A program made the translations under genes and the position numbers. The notes beneath the pieces are model-generated. The model saw nothing but the letters and a program-made list of their open reading frames with translations. It was not told where the DNA came from and searched no databases. 9,543 bases of DNA, taken from Methanosarcinales archaeon. GTDB taxonomy: Archaea > Halobacteriota > Methanosarcinia > Methanosarcinales > Methanogasteraceae. The first letter of the stretch is position 1. The number at the start of each line of letters is the position of its first letter. The stretch is from positions 1 through 9,543 of the forward strand of contig DAOWIV010000170.1 of the NCBI GenBank assembly GCA_030640725.1, given 5' to 3'. Below, piece after piece: positions 1 through 6,109 of the stretch.

Positions 1-242
1 AAACGGCTTGAATCGCGGAAGGAGACTGAGACGCGGCCCGAAGCTTGTGGGGCACAACATCCGAAGAGTGGGGTATCTGGAAGTGATGGGTGATGTGGTG
101 CCGCATTGGCGTGAGGGGTGTACATGAATTTCGTCCCAAGACCTGAAATCGCCTGAAAACCGTCGTGGGCAGGATTTCTCGTTCTGATTAGCATGGCTGT
201 TGTGCCCCCGTGCGCGGGAAATCGAGAGATCTGCATGAGACG
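1..242. other. Left-edge stretch without a convincing gene
   Basis: No supported gene lies here. Two plus-strand frames are open from the left edge: one runs to a TGA at 125-127 (about 41 residues, reading ...GHNIRRVGYLEVMGDV...), the other to a TGA at 91-93 (about 30 residues). Either could be the tail of a gene outside the window, or chance. A very short ATG frame (124-156) and an imperfect hairpin (145-155 with 170-178) follow. The end of an IS605/TnpB-like element was considered because such genes often end in loosely conserved tails before a structured right end, but no diagnostic motif is visible. Confidence 0.3.
145..178. repeat. Imperfect inverted repeat (hairpin)
   Basis: GAAATCGCCTG at 145-155 can pair with CAGGATTTC at 170-178, giving stems of 4 and 5 bp separated by a 2-nt bulge, with a 14-nt loop. 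It lies after the short left-edge frames and downstream of the thi4 stop. It could act as a 3'-end structure for either neighbour, but no adjacent run of T supports a terminator. Confidence 0.25.
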
Positions 243-1025
243 CTACTGCCCGGAATCGATGATCCCCATCGCAACCTCAGCCGCCCGCTCGCCTGACATC
301 ATCATCCCGCCAAAGATCGGACCCATCCGCGGACCGCCATAGACAGCGTTTGCAGCCATGCCTGAAACAACCAGTCCTGGATATACCTCCTTTGTGAAAT
401 CGAGAAGCGCACGCTCGCCCACGTCTGCCCACATCGGCTGCTCGCCAATAACACGCATACTGTCTGGCGCGCTCGGTATCTTTTCCTGTACGATCCTGCA
501 TATCTCTGCGTCGTGTCCGGTGCCGTCGATCACCACCTTCGACCGGACCGCCAGCGGATCGACATGCAGACGCGCCCGCTCAACCGCGGTCCAGTTGAGA
601 ACAAGCCCTGACACCCTGCCATTCTCCCGGATCATCACGTCCTCGGCACTCATCAGATTGAAAACCTTTGCGCCCGCTCCGATCGCGGATGCGGCAATCC
701 GGCAGACCGATTCGATCGAATCAGCTACATAGAGACCTGACTCACATTCGGTGTATTTGATGCCGAATTCGTCAAGGAAACGGCGTGCTTCTTCCTGCAC
801 CACGATTCTTGGAAACATCATGCCGCCGCCCCACATGCCGCCGCCGATCGAGAGATTTCGCTCAAAGACGACCGTATCGACGCCTGCTTTTGCAAGGGTG
901 TATGCGGCAACGAGATTCGCAGGTCCTGCGCCGACGAGCGCTGCATCCACGTCAGTTACATCAAGGAACGATTTCGTAAATTCGGTAACGATTGCTCTGG
1001 TAATACTTGTTTCATCGATCGCCAT
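243..1025 (-). CDS. thi4: Thiazole synthase Thi4, archaeal sulfide-dependent type
   Basis: This 260-residue protein is a full-length archaeal Thi4, a cytosolic enzyme that builds the adenylated thiazole moiety of thiamine from NAD and glycine. A Rossmann dinucleotide-binding motif (GAGPAN, residues 32-37) is followed by the acidic residue closing strand 2 (Glu55) and the glycine/methionine-rich stretch GGGMWGGGMM (61-70). TGHD (169-172) and the C-terminal GPRMGPIFGGMM (231-242) are also family signatures. Yeast Thi4 donates sulfur from an active-site Cys; at the equivalent place this protein reads RLHVDP with His154, as in archaeal enzymes that take sulfur from free sulfide. The family knowledge is established; assigning it here rests on the His. 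The start ATG sits about 30 nt downstream of a TATA-like element. It lies 113 bp beyond the membrane-protein gene, on the same strand. Homologues are sometimes annotated as ribose-1,5-bisphosphate isomerase, but the motifs fit Thi4. Confidence 0.93.
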   Translation of the reverse strand: MAIDETSITRAIVTEFTKSFLDVTDVDAALVGAGPANLVAAYTLAKAGVDTVVFERNLSIGGGMWGGGMMFPRIVVQEEARRFLDEFGIKYTECESGLYVADSIESVCRIAASAIGAGAKVFNLMSAEDVMIRENGRVSGLVLNWTAVERARLHVDPLAVRSKVVIDGTGHDAEICRIVQEKIPSAPDSMRVIGEQPMWADVGERALLDFTKEVYPGLVVSGMAANAVYGGPRMGPIFGGMMMSGERAAEVAMGIIDSGQ

Positions 1026-1050
1026 GATGGTTGTTTGTATCCTTGCAACC

Positions 1051-1062
1051 TTAATATTTTAA
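1051..1062 (-). promoter_or_regulatory. TATA box of thi4
   Basis: On the minus strand an AT-only stretch reads TTAAAATATTAA. Its centre is about 31 nt upstream of the thi4 ATG, so transcription would start a few bases before the ATG and give a leaderless or near-leaderless message. This suggests thi4 has its own promoter rather than depending on the upstream membrane-protein gene. A weak AAGGA lies about 11 nt before the start. Confidence 0.45.
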
Positions 1063-1108
1063 CCCGCGTGATCAGGGCGGCTCTGAGCGTGGCAGGGAAG
1101 GTAAATTC

Positions 1109-1133
1109 GCCCCCTTCCGCCTCCTCCGCCCCC
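1109..1133 (-). other. G-rich tract after the membrane-protein gene
   Basis: On the minus strand, just after the stop of the membrane-protein gene, the sequence is almost purely G with a few A and C: two runs of five G flank several GG pairs. On the plus strand it is a polypyrimidine tract. It could form a two-layer G-quadruplex in DNA or in the 3' untranslated RNA. This is a composition-based observation only. Confidence 0.4.
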
Positions 1134-1138
1134 TAATC

Positions 1139-2221
1139 TCAGTCGCCGTTCTCTACCATCCCCGCCACCACATCTACCGCCACATCCGGCCCCGCCCCAG
1201 CGTCCTGAAACGGCACGATATCCGCGTACCACCCCTGAAGGAAGAGAAGCGCGTGGTATTTCATGAATACCGGGCACGGCACGGTTGCAAGAGTGATCAG
1301 AAACACAAGTACCAGCATAGCTATAATAATGCCCGGTACGAGCAAAACAATGATTGTCACTCCGGAAAAACATATTCCAAGCAACGAAAGGATTAGATAA
1401 ACCGCGATGCCGATCACTGCCATGATAAGTACTGCAAGCAACCCGACGATGATCGCGATGATAGTTGCGACGATGCCGACCACAATGCTTAGCAGTATCC
1501 GCAGTACCCAGTAGATAAGTACCTGTGGAATGCTACGCGCTGCAGTACCGACCACTCTTGCAAGCGCGCCTGTTATACTCACATTCTCATACAGCATCAC
1601 CGGGATCGCCAGGTTGATGAACGAACCCACAAGCGCAAAGATCACAATTCCGATCACGATAACAGTAAAAAACATGAAAAGCGATCCGAAAAATACGATA
1701 CTGAAGTCCTCCTTAAATAGCGAGGATAACGCTGGAAGCAGCGATAAGATGATGGCGATTAAGAACGTGATGCCAAGTATCCATCTCAGCACAAACAGTT
1801 GCAGGGCGTTTCCCAGGTTGTTTCTGATGTACGTCCCGATGGTAACGGTGTTGTTCACCACCGATTCGACAAAAACAAACTCCATCGCACACGAGATGTA
1901 CGAAAACAGGACGATCGCCAGCAGGATGAGCAGTGCTGCAAGTGCAATGAGATATCGGATCTGGCGCATAAACGCTGGCACTTCGGATACTAACTCTTTC
2001 ACTGCCTCATCGAACTCATTGTCGTCGAAGCATTTAAAGCCTTCAGAATCTCCGAAATTCCCGCCTGACGAGTTATATCCACAATTTGATCCGCCGGCGC
2101 CGATAAAGAACAGGATTATCGCAAGTTTTACCCACATTCCCAAATCAAAAGGCTCAAATAGCAGGCGCCGGGTCTTTGTCAGAGCATCCTCGATTACATC
2201 CCATGCAGTCCATTCGGACAT
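1139..2221 (-). CDS. Multi-pass membrane protein, DUF7544-like
   Basis: This 360-residue integral membrane protein has about seven hydrophobic segments (roughly 29-44, 89-110, 143-164, 174-202, 232-262, 263-284 and 288-313). The N-terminal pattern WDVIEDALTKTRRLLFEPFD, running into LGMWVKLAIILFF, resembles the archaeal DUF7544 group, whose members start with an amphipathic helix ending in PF-L-W-K/R-L. I am recalling that family resemblance and have not searched it. A polar loop (44-85) rich in Gly, Asn and Asp carries two Cys (47 and 64). The soluble tail after residue 313 holds FMKYHALLFLQGWY. No transporter, enzyme or nucleotide-binding motif is visible, so the function is unknown. The start ATG lies about 30 nt from a clear TATA box with no Shine-Dalgarno sequence, consistent with leaderless translation. 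The gene is divergent from the MetE-like cluster. Confidence 0.85.
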   Translation of the reverse strand: MSEWTAWDVIEDALTKTRRLLFEPFDLGMWVKLAIILFFIGAGGSNCGYNSSGGNFGDSEGFKCFDDNEFDEAVKELVSEVPAFMRQIRYLIALAALLILLAIVLFSYISCAMEFVFVESVVNNTVTIGTYIRNNLGNALQLFVLRWILGITFLIAIILSLLPALSSLFKEDFSIVFFGSLFMFFTVIVIGIVIFALVGSFINLAIPVMLYENVSITGALARVVGTAARSIPQVLIYWVLRILLSIVVGIVATIIAIIVGLLAVLIMAVIGIAVYLILSLLGICFSGVTIIVLLVPGIIIAMLVLVFLITLATVPCPVFMKYHALLFLQGWYADIVPFQDAGAGPDVAVDVVAGMVENGD

Positions 2222-2246
2222 CAGGGTGATTGAATGAATCGATCCG

Positions 2247-2256
2247 GTATATAATT
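2247..2256 (-). promoter_or_regulatory. TATA box of the membrane-protein gene
   Basis: On the minus strand the sequence reads CCCAAATTATATACC, with a TATATAA-type core centred about 30 nt upstream of the ATG at 2221. That puts the transcription start within a few bases of the ATG. The bases between contain no GGTG-type ribosome binding site, so a leaderless mRNA is the likely form. Confidence 0.6.
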
Positions 2257-2322
2257 TGGGGTGGTGCCGGTGAGAGGTTTTAATTTATTCTGGCGGTTGA
2301 AAAACAGGATACCAATACTGCA

Positions 2323-2357
2323 AACACTGGTAAGATCGGATTGTTGAAATCAGTGTT
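2323..2357. promoter_or_regulatory. Inverted repeat in the divergent promoter region
   Basis: AACACTG at 2323-2329 is perfectly inverted as CAGTGTT at 2351-2357, with 21 bases between. The site ends about 17 bp upstream of the TATA box of the MetE-like gene. This is a usual place for an archaeal activator or repressor site, though a 7-bp repeat can arise by chance. The centre-to-centre distance of 28 bp is close to, but not exactly, three helical turns. Confidence 0.35.
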
Positions 2358-2373
2358 ACCTGCCACCGTCCCC

Positions 2374-2383
2374 GATATATTTA
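2374..2383 (+). promoter_or_regulatory. TATA box of the MetE-like cluster
   Basis: GATATATTTA is centred about 34 nt upstream of the ATG at 2413. At usual archaeal spacing the transcript would begin about 7 nt before the start codon. No Shine-Dalgarno sequence lies between, so the first gene of the cluster is probably leaderless, while the two downstream genes do have ribosome binding sites. Confidence 0.55.
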
Positions 2384-2412
2384 CATCACCGAAACGCACA
2401 TAAATAGATATC

Positions 2413-3432
2413 ATGGAGATCATATTCGATGACATCGGGAGTTACCCACTCCCAGAGGGGGGGGAAGACCGTGTGCAGCAAGCATTTGCAGACAAACGGT
2501 ATGATGACGTCAGCGAGGTCGTTTGCGATGCCATGCGCCAGAAGATCGCTGCCGGTGTCGAGATACCTGCGTACCCGCAGTTTCAGGACATGAACCAGCA
2601 GTTTCTCGGGATCATCAATGACCCATCATCTGCTGAGGCGCCATTTCTCGTAAAAGAAGACTGCGCAGATATAATCGAGCTACAACTCCTTGAACCGGTC
2701 GCAAAGGAGTATTTCGAGGAGAACGGGGAGCGATTGAGGGTTAGGGTCTGCATCACAGGCGCGATCGAGCTGTATCTGAAGCAGTTTGGCGGCACCGAAT
2801 ACTCTGACATACTTGAACTCTTCGCACGAAGCGTCGATCGGTTCGTAAAGAGGGCGCTTGACATGAAGTCGTCGTTTGATGTCGCCTTAATCAGCATCGA
2901 TGAGCCGAGTATCGGCATCAATCCTGATATCATGTTCGATGACGACGAGATCATCCGTGCGCTCGATTTATCAGCGAAATCCTCCAGTGTCGATACGCAG
3001 ATTCACCTGCACTCGCCGTTGCATTACAATATTGCATGTGAGTCAGATTCGATCAACGTCGTCGGCGTGGAATCCGCAGCAAACCCGGATTATCTCGAAC
3101 TGGTCGAAAAGGCGGATCTTGAGCAGTATGATACATTTCTGCGGGTTGGCGTGACAAGAACAGACATCTTTGGCATGACCGCCGAATTAAACGAACGATA
3201 CCAGATCAATGTGTGGAAGGAGACATCCATGCTCGACGAGATCGTGACGTCGATGGAGACCCCTGATGTGGTTGCAAAACGGCTCAAACGGGCTTACGAG
3301 CGGTTTGGAGATACAATCCGATACGCAGGACCTGATTGCGGGCTTGGTTCATGGCAGTATCAGGATCTTGCACAAAAGCTCCTCGCAAACACTGGTAGCG
3401 GCATTTCCATGTTCAAAGAAGGTATATCGTAA
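2413..3432 (+). CDS. MetE-fold methyltransferase-like protein (methionine synthase-like)
   Basis: This 339-residue protein belongs to the cobalamin-independent methionine synthase (MetE C-terminal)/UROD-like barrel superfamily. It has the length of the single-domain, folate-independent enzymes of archaea, which pass a methyl group to homocysteine. The N-terminal DIGSYPLPEG (7-16) matches the MetE 'GSxP' strand, and SIDEPSIG (161-168) matches the IDEP motif. MetE binds zinc through His-x-Cys, Glu and Cys. The corresponding stretches here are QIHLHSPLHY (196-205), GVESA (218-222, Glu220) and GPDCGLG (306-312, Cys309). His200, Glu220 and Cys309 align, but the Cys of HxC is Pro202; nearby His204 or Cys209 might substitute. 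It may therefore be an atypical zinc methyltransferase using a methyl-corrinoid donor, or a paralogue with another role. The last base of its TAA is the first base of the next gene's ATG, so it is translationally coupled to the ATPase gene. I am sure of the fold and unsure of the reaction. Confidence 0.8.
   Translation: MEIIFDDIGSYPLPEGGEDRVQQAFADKRYDDVSEVVCDAMRQKIAAGVEIPAYPQFQDMNQQFLGIINDPSSAEAPFLVKEDCADIIELQLLEPVAKEYFEENGERLRVRVCITGAIELYLKQFGGTEYSDILELFARSVDRFVKRALDMKSSFDVALISIDEPSIGINPDIMFDDDEIIRALDLSAKSSSVDTQIHLHSPLHYNIACESDSINVVGVESAANPDYLELVEKADLEQYDTFLRVGVTRTDIFGMTAELNERYQINVWKETSMLDEIVTSMETPDVVAKRLKRAYERFGDTIRYAGPDCGLGSWQYQDLAQKLLANTGSGISMFKEGIS
3416..3423 (+). promoter_or_regulatory. 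Ribosome binding site of the KaiC-like ATPase gene
   Basis: AAGAAGGT lies inside the 3' end of the MetE-like gene, 8 nt before the ATG at 3432. With the TAATG stop/start overlap it fixes the start and shows that the two genes are read from one mRNA. Confidence 0.55.
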
Positions 3433-4208
3433 TGAGCAGGGTTCCCTCTGGCATCCCCGGTCTGGATGACATGCTTACAGACGGTTTCATCAGCGGTGAC
3501 ATCGTCCTGGTCACGGGCAGTCCCGGATCAGGGAAGACGACGCTCGGGCTTCAGTATCTGCACCATGGCGCCACTGAGTACGGAGAACCCGGGATATTTG
3601 TCACACTCGAGGAAAGCCCTGCACGGGTGATCAGAAACGCGTGGCAGTTTGGGTGGGATATCGAACGGTTGGTCAAAGAAAACGTAATGCGGGTTATACA
3701 CGCGGATCCGGTCACTTATGCTCATTATATTCCTGAGCATGACAGCGATAGTGACATGCACCTTGACACAGGGGCAAGAATCGTTGAAACTTTGAGCAAA
3801 CGCATCGAACGCTATGTTGGCGAGATTGGTGCAAAGCGCATCTTTATCGACTCAATCACCTCGCTAAAAATCTCGCAGGAGCGATTTCATGCAAGGTTTG
3901 CCATAATGGAGCTAATCAAGAACCTCGAAAACCTTGGTTGCACGACAATGCTCTCGAGCGAGATTACTTCAGGGGCACTGGCTTATGAATCGTTCAGTGT
4001 GGAAGAGTACCTCTCAGAGGTCGTTATTCGTATGCACGTGGTCCGTGTGGCAGGTGGCAGGATACGGGCGATCGAGATTCTGAAGATGCGTGGCGGAAAA
4101 CACGATGATATGCTGCGACCGTACGCGATTCTTGATACGGGTCTGGTCATCTATCCACGGGAGACGGTTATTGACAGTGATGCCATCAACGCTGTGGCAA
4201 TGATGTGA
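3432..4208 (+). CDS. Single-domain KaiC/RAD55-family ATPase
   Basis: This 258-residue protein is a one-domain RecA-superfamily ATPase of the archaeal KaiC-like/RAD55 group (annotated as implicated in signal transduction). It opens with the family's SGIPGLDDML (6-15), followed by Walker A GSPGSGKTT (29-37), the paired catalytic glutamates in LEES (59-62), Walker B RIFIDS with Asp140 (136-141), an SSE sensor-like segment (175-177) and KMRGGKH (218-224), typical of the ATP-contacting C-terminal strand. KaiC proper has two such domains; this has one, and no helix-turn-helix, receiver or membrane segment is visible. Such proteins usually form hexameric rings and act as ATP-driven regulators or switches with a partner encoded nearby. 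Here the neighbours are the overlapping MetE-like gene and a HEAT-repeat gene 25 nt downstream, the likely partners. Family assignment is firm; the target is inference. Confidence 0.9.
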   Translation: MSRVPSGIPGLDDMLTDGFISGDIVLVTGSPGSGKTTLGLQYLHHGATEYGEPGIFVTLEESPARVIRNAWQFGWDIERLVKENVMRVIHADPVTYAHYIPEHDSDSDMHLDTGARIVETLSKRIERYVGEIGAKRIFIDSITSLKISQERFHARFAIMELIKNLENLGCTTMLSSEITSGALAYESFSVEEYLSEVVIRMHVVRVAGGRIRAIEILKMRGGKHDDMLRPYAILDTGLVIYPRETVIDSDAINAVAMM

Positions 4209-4218
4209 ATGTGATACA

Positions 4219-4226
4219 GAGTGATC
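4219..4226 (+). promoter_or_regulatory. Ribosome binding site of the HEAT-repeat gene
   Basis: GAGTGATC lies in the 25-nt gap after the ATPase stop. Its GTGATC part is complementary to the archaeal 16S 3' end and ends 7 nt before the ATG at 4234. This supports that start and co-transcription with the two genes upstream. Confidence 0.6.
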
Positions 4227-4233
4227 TCGCAAA

Positions 4234-6066
4234 ATGGGAATATTCGATTCATTCAAGGGGAAAAGACTGATAAAAGCTTTGAAAGATGAGGACGTTACGG
4301 TCCGGACGAATGCAGCGGATGCTCTTGGAGAAATGGGAGAACTGGCTGTAGAACCCCTTATAGATGCTCTGAATGACATATCAGGAGATGTCCGGGGGAC
4401 AGCGGCGCGATCGCTCGGGAAGATCGGTGACAGCAGGGCAGTATCCCGCCTCGTCCAGGATCTGGATGATGTGAACCGGGATGTCAGGAAGAATGTGGTA
4501 TGGTCACTTGGGGAGATCAGGGACCCTGGCGCTGTCGGACACATTTTGCAGGCTATGAAGGATGAAGAAGAGGATATCCGGGAAGAAGCCGCCATATCCC
4601 TTGAAAAAATAGGAGAACCAGCGATCGGACATCTTCTTCAGGCATTGAAAGACGATGAATGGCACATCCGGGCGAGTTCGGCAGAGGTTCTCGGAAAAAT
4701 CGGGAATCCGGCAATTCTACCTCTTGTCCGGACGCTGAACGATCGAAACTGGTCTGCCCGTGAGCTTGCGGCTGAAACGCTCAAGGGTATGGGCTGGCAG
4801 CCAGGAAGCAACATCGAAAAGATCTATTACATGATCGGAATGGGCGACTGGACTGGGCTGGTGGCGATCGGGGAGCCTGCGGTCGAACCTCTTGTCTGGG
4901 CTTTGCGGGATGAGTATGCGCAGGTCAGAGCGAACGCATCCCGCGCGCTTGGATCGATAGGCGACGAAAGAGCGGTCAGATATCTCGCACCTGCTTTGAA
5001 AGACCCTGTTGCCGACGTCCGGAACTGCGTAGTATGCGCTCTCGGAGCGATAGGCAACAGGAGCGCGGTTGAATATCTTGTTCCGACTCTGGGGGATAGG
5101 AACCAGTCTGTCCGTGAGAATGCGGCAATAGTTCTTGAAAAGATGGGGTGGAAGCCCGGAAATCGCATCGAGAAGATCTATTACATGATCGGAATGGGCG
5201 ACTGGGCTGGGCTGGTGGCGATAGGGGCACCTGCGGTCGAACCTCTTGTCTGGGCTCTAAAGGACGAATCTGACGAGATCCGGGCAAGCGTAGCTCATGT
5301 TCTCGGGATGATTAGCGGCAAAGGAGCGGTTGAACCGCTTATCAGGGCTATGGAGGATCGCTCTGACGACGTTCGTGAAAGTGCCGCCCGTGCTCTCGGA
5401 GAGATAGGGGATCCTGCCGTTCTGCCACTTATCCGGGCTTTAAATGGCGGGAGTCTGTATGTTCGGGAGAATGCGGCGATCGCTCTCGAAATGATAGGAG
5501 AACCGGCGGTCGAACCGCTTATTTCGGCTCTGGGTGGTAGCGATGCGGACCTTAGAAGGTATGCGGCAACGGCTCTTGGCGAGATAGGCGACAAAAGAGC
5601 GGTTGAGCCACTCATCTTGTCTCTGGGCGACAGGTATGAAGATGTCAGGAAGTCTGTGGCACGAGCGCTTGGATCAATAGGCGATACAAGAGCGGTCGAA
5701 CCGCTCATCAAAGCCTCGAAGGACGTGAATAAGAATGTCAGGGAGAGCGCAACGATGGCTCTTGGAGAGATCAGGGATGAGCGGGTTGTTGCGCCGCTTA
5801 TTTCAGCTCTTGGCGATGAACTCTGGAGTGTTCGTGGTTATGCGGCAGAGGCTCTCGGGAAGGTGAAGAGCGCAAGCGCCATCGAGCCTCTTGTCATGGC
5901 TATGAAGGATAGGGACGAGCGCGTCCGGTGGTGGGTGGTCTGGGCGCTCGGCGAGATGGGCGGACTGGCAGAAGAACCCCTGACCCATGCGCTGAAAGAT
6001 GAAGACTGGAATGTCAGGAGGGCTGCGAAAGAGGCTCTTGAGAATATCAGGGTGAAGAGCGCCTGA
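4234..6066 (+). CDS. HEAT/PBS-lyase-repeat scaffold protein
   Basis: The 610 residues are almost wholly made of about 31-residue helical repeats of the PBS-lyase HEAT type, with the pattern PLIxALxDxxxxVRxxAAxALGxIGD repeating from near residue 10 to the C-terminus, roughly 18 units. It has no signal peptide, membrane segment or catalytic domain, so a soluble alpha-solenoid that binds other proteins is the reasonable reading. Two units are interrupted by a different insert, GW-PG followed by IEKIYYMIGMGDW (188-206 and 306-324), exactly 118 residues apart. The surrounding stretch is almost identical at DNA level, showing a recent internal duplication or gene conversion. Despite the family name, nothing suggests bilin-lyase activity. 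The gene starts 25 nt after the KaiC-like ATPase gene with its own ribosome binding site, so it is probably the third member of that operon and may scaffold the ATPase or the MetE-like protein. That partnership is inference. Confidence 0.92.
   Translation: MGIFDSFKGKRLIKALKDEDVTVRTNAADALGEMGELAVEPLIDALNDISGDVRGTAARSLGKIGDSRAVSRLVQDLDDVNRDVRKNVVWSLGEIRDPGAVGHILQAMKDEEEDIREEAAISLEKIGEPAIGHLLQALKDDEWHIRASSAEVLGKIGNPAILPLVRTLNDRNWSARELAAETLKGMGWQPGSNIEKIYYMIGMGDWTGLVAIGEPAVEPLVWALRDEYAQVRANASRALGSIGDERAVRYLAPALKDPVADVRNCVVCALGAIGNRSAVEYLVPTLGDRNQSVRENAAIVLEKMGWKPGNRIEKIYYMIGMGDWAGLVAIGAPAVEPLVWALKDESDEIRASVAHVLGMISGKGAVEPLIRAMEDRSDDVRESAARALGEIGDPAVLPLIRALNGGSLYVRENAAIALEMIGEPAVEPLISALGGSDADLRRYAATALGEIGDKRAVEPLILSLGDRYEDVRKSVARALGSIGDTRAVEPLIKASKDVNKNVRESATMALGEIRDERVVAPLISALGDELWSVRGYAAEALGKVKSASAIEPLVMAMKDRDERVRWWVVWALGEMGGLAEEPLTHALKDEDWNVRRAAKEALENIRVKSA
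4819..4902 (+). repeat. Long direct repeat in the HEAT gene, copy 1
   Basis: About 84 nt coding for KIYYMIGMGDW-GLVAIG and the start of the next HEAT unit. It recurs at 5173-5256 with about four mismatches, a spacing of 354 nt (118 codons). Other HEAT units in the gene are far more diverged from each other, so this pair stands out. Confidence 0.85.
5173..5256 (+). repeat. Long direct repeat in the HEAT gene, copy 2
   Basis: Second copy of the 84-nt repeat, in the same reading frame as copy 1. The encoded difference is small (GDWTG versus GDWAG, GEPAV versus GAPAV). Similarity continues more weakly on both sides, as expected for duplication of a block of several HEAT units. Confidence 0.85.
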
Positions 6067-6109
6067 AAACGGCGCAATCCGAAAGTAACCAAAAGCAAGC
6101 ATCTGCAGC

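Noticed and set aside
1026..1138. TPP riboswitch upstream of thi4
   Set aside because: No conserved CUGAGA-type core in the sense strand before thi4, and the TATA box leaves only a few bases of leader.
1059..1373. 104-residue minus-strand frame running past the membrane-protein stop
   Set aside because: It overlaps the end of the membrane-protein gene in another frame, is rich in low-complexity Gly/Arg from the G-rich tract, and lies across the thi4 promoter; a shadow frame.
1530..2237. 235-residue plus-strand frame opposite the membrane-protein gene
   Set aside because: Ser/Thr-rich translation typical of the antisense of a hydrophobic gene; the minus-strand frame has TATA promoter, family-like N-terminus and coherent membrane segments.
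5295..5711. Antisense frames opposite the HEAT gene with their own repeats
   Set aside because: Their periodicity is just the mirror of the 93-nt HEAT repeat unit; no ribosome binding site or independent protein character.
4234..6066. Regular repeats suggesting a CRISPR array or satellite DNA
   Set aside because: The period of about 93 nt is codon-aligned and degenerate, matching protein HEAT units; no conserved direct repeat with unique spacers.
6067..6109. Terminator between the convergent HEAT and prenyltransferase genes
   Set aside because: The 43-bp gap contains no clear stem-loop and no run of T longer than four on either strand.
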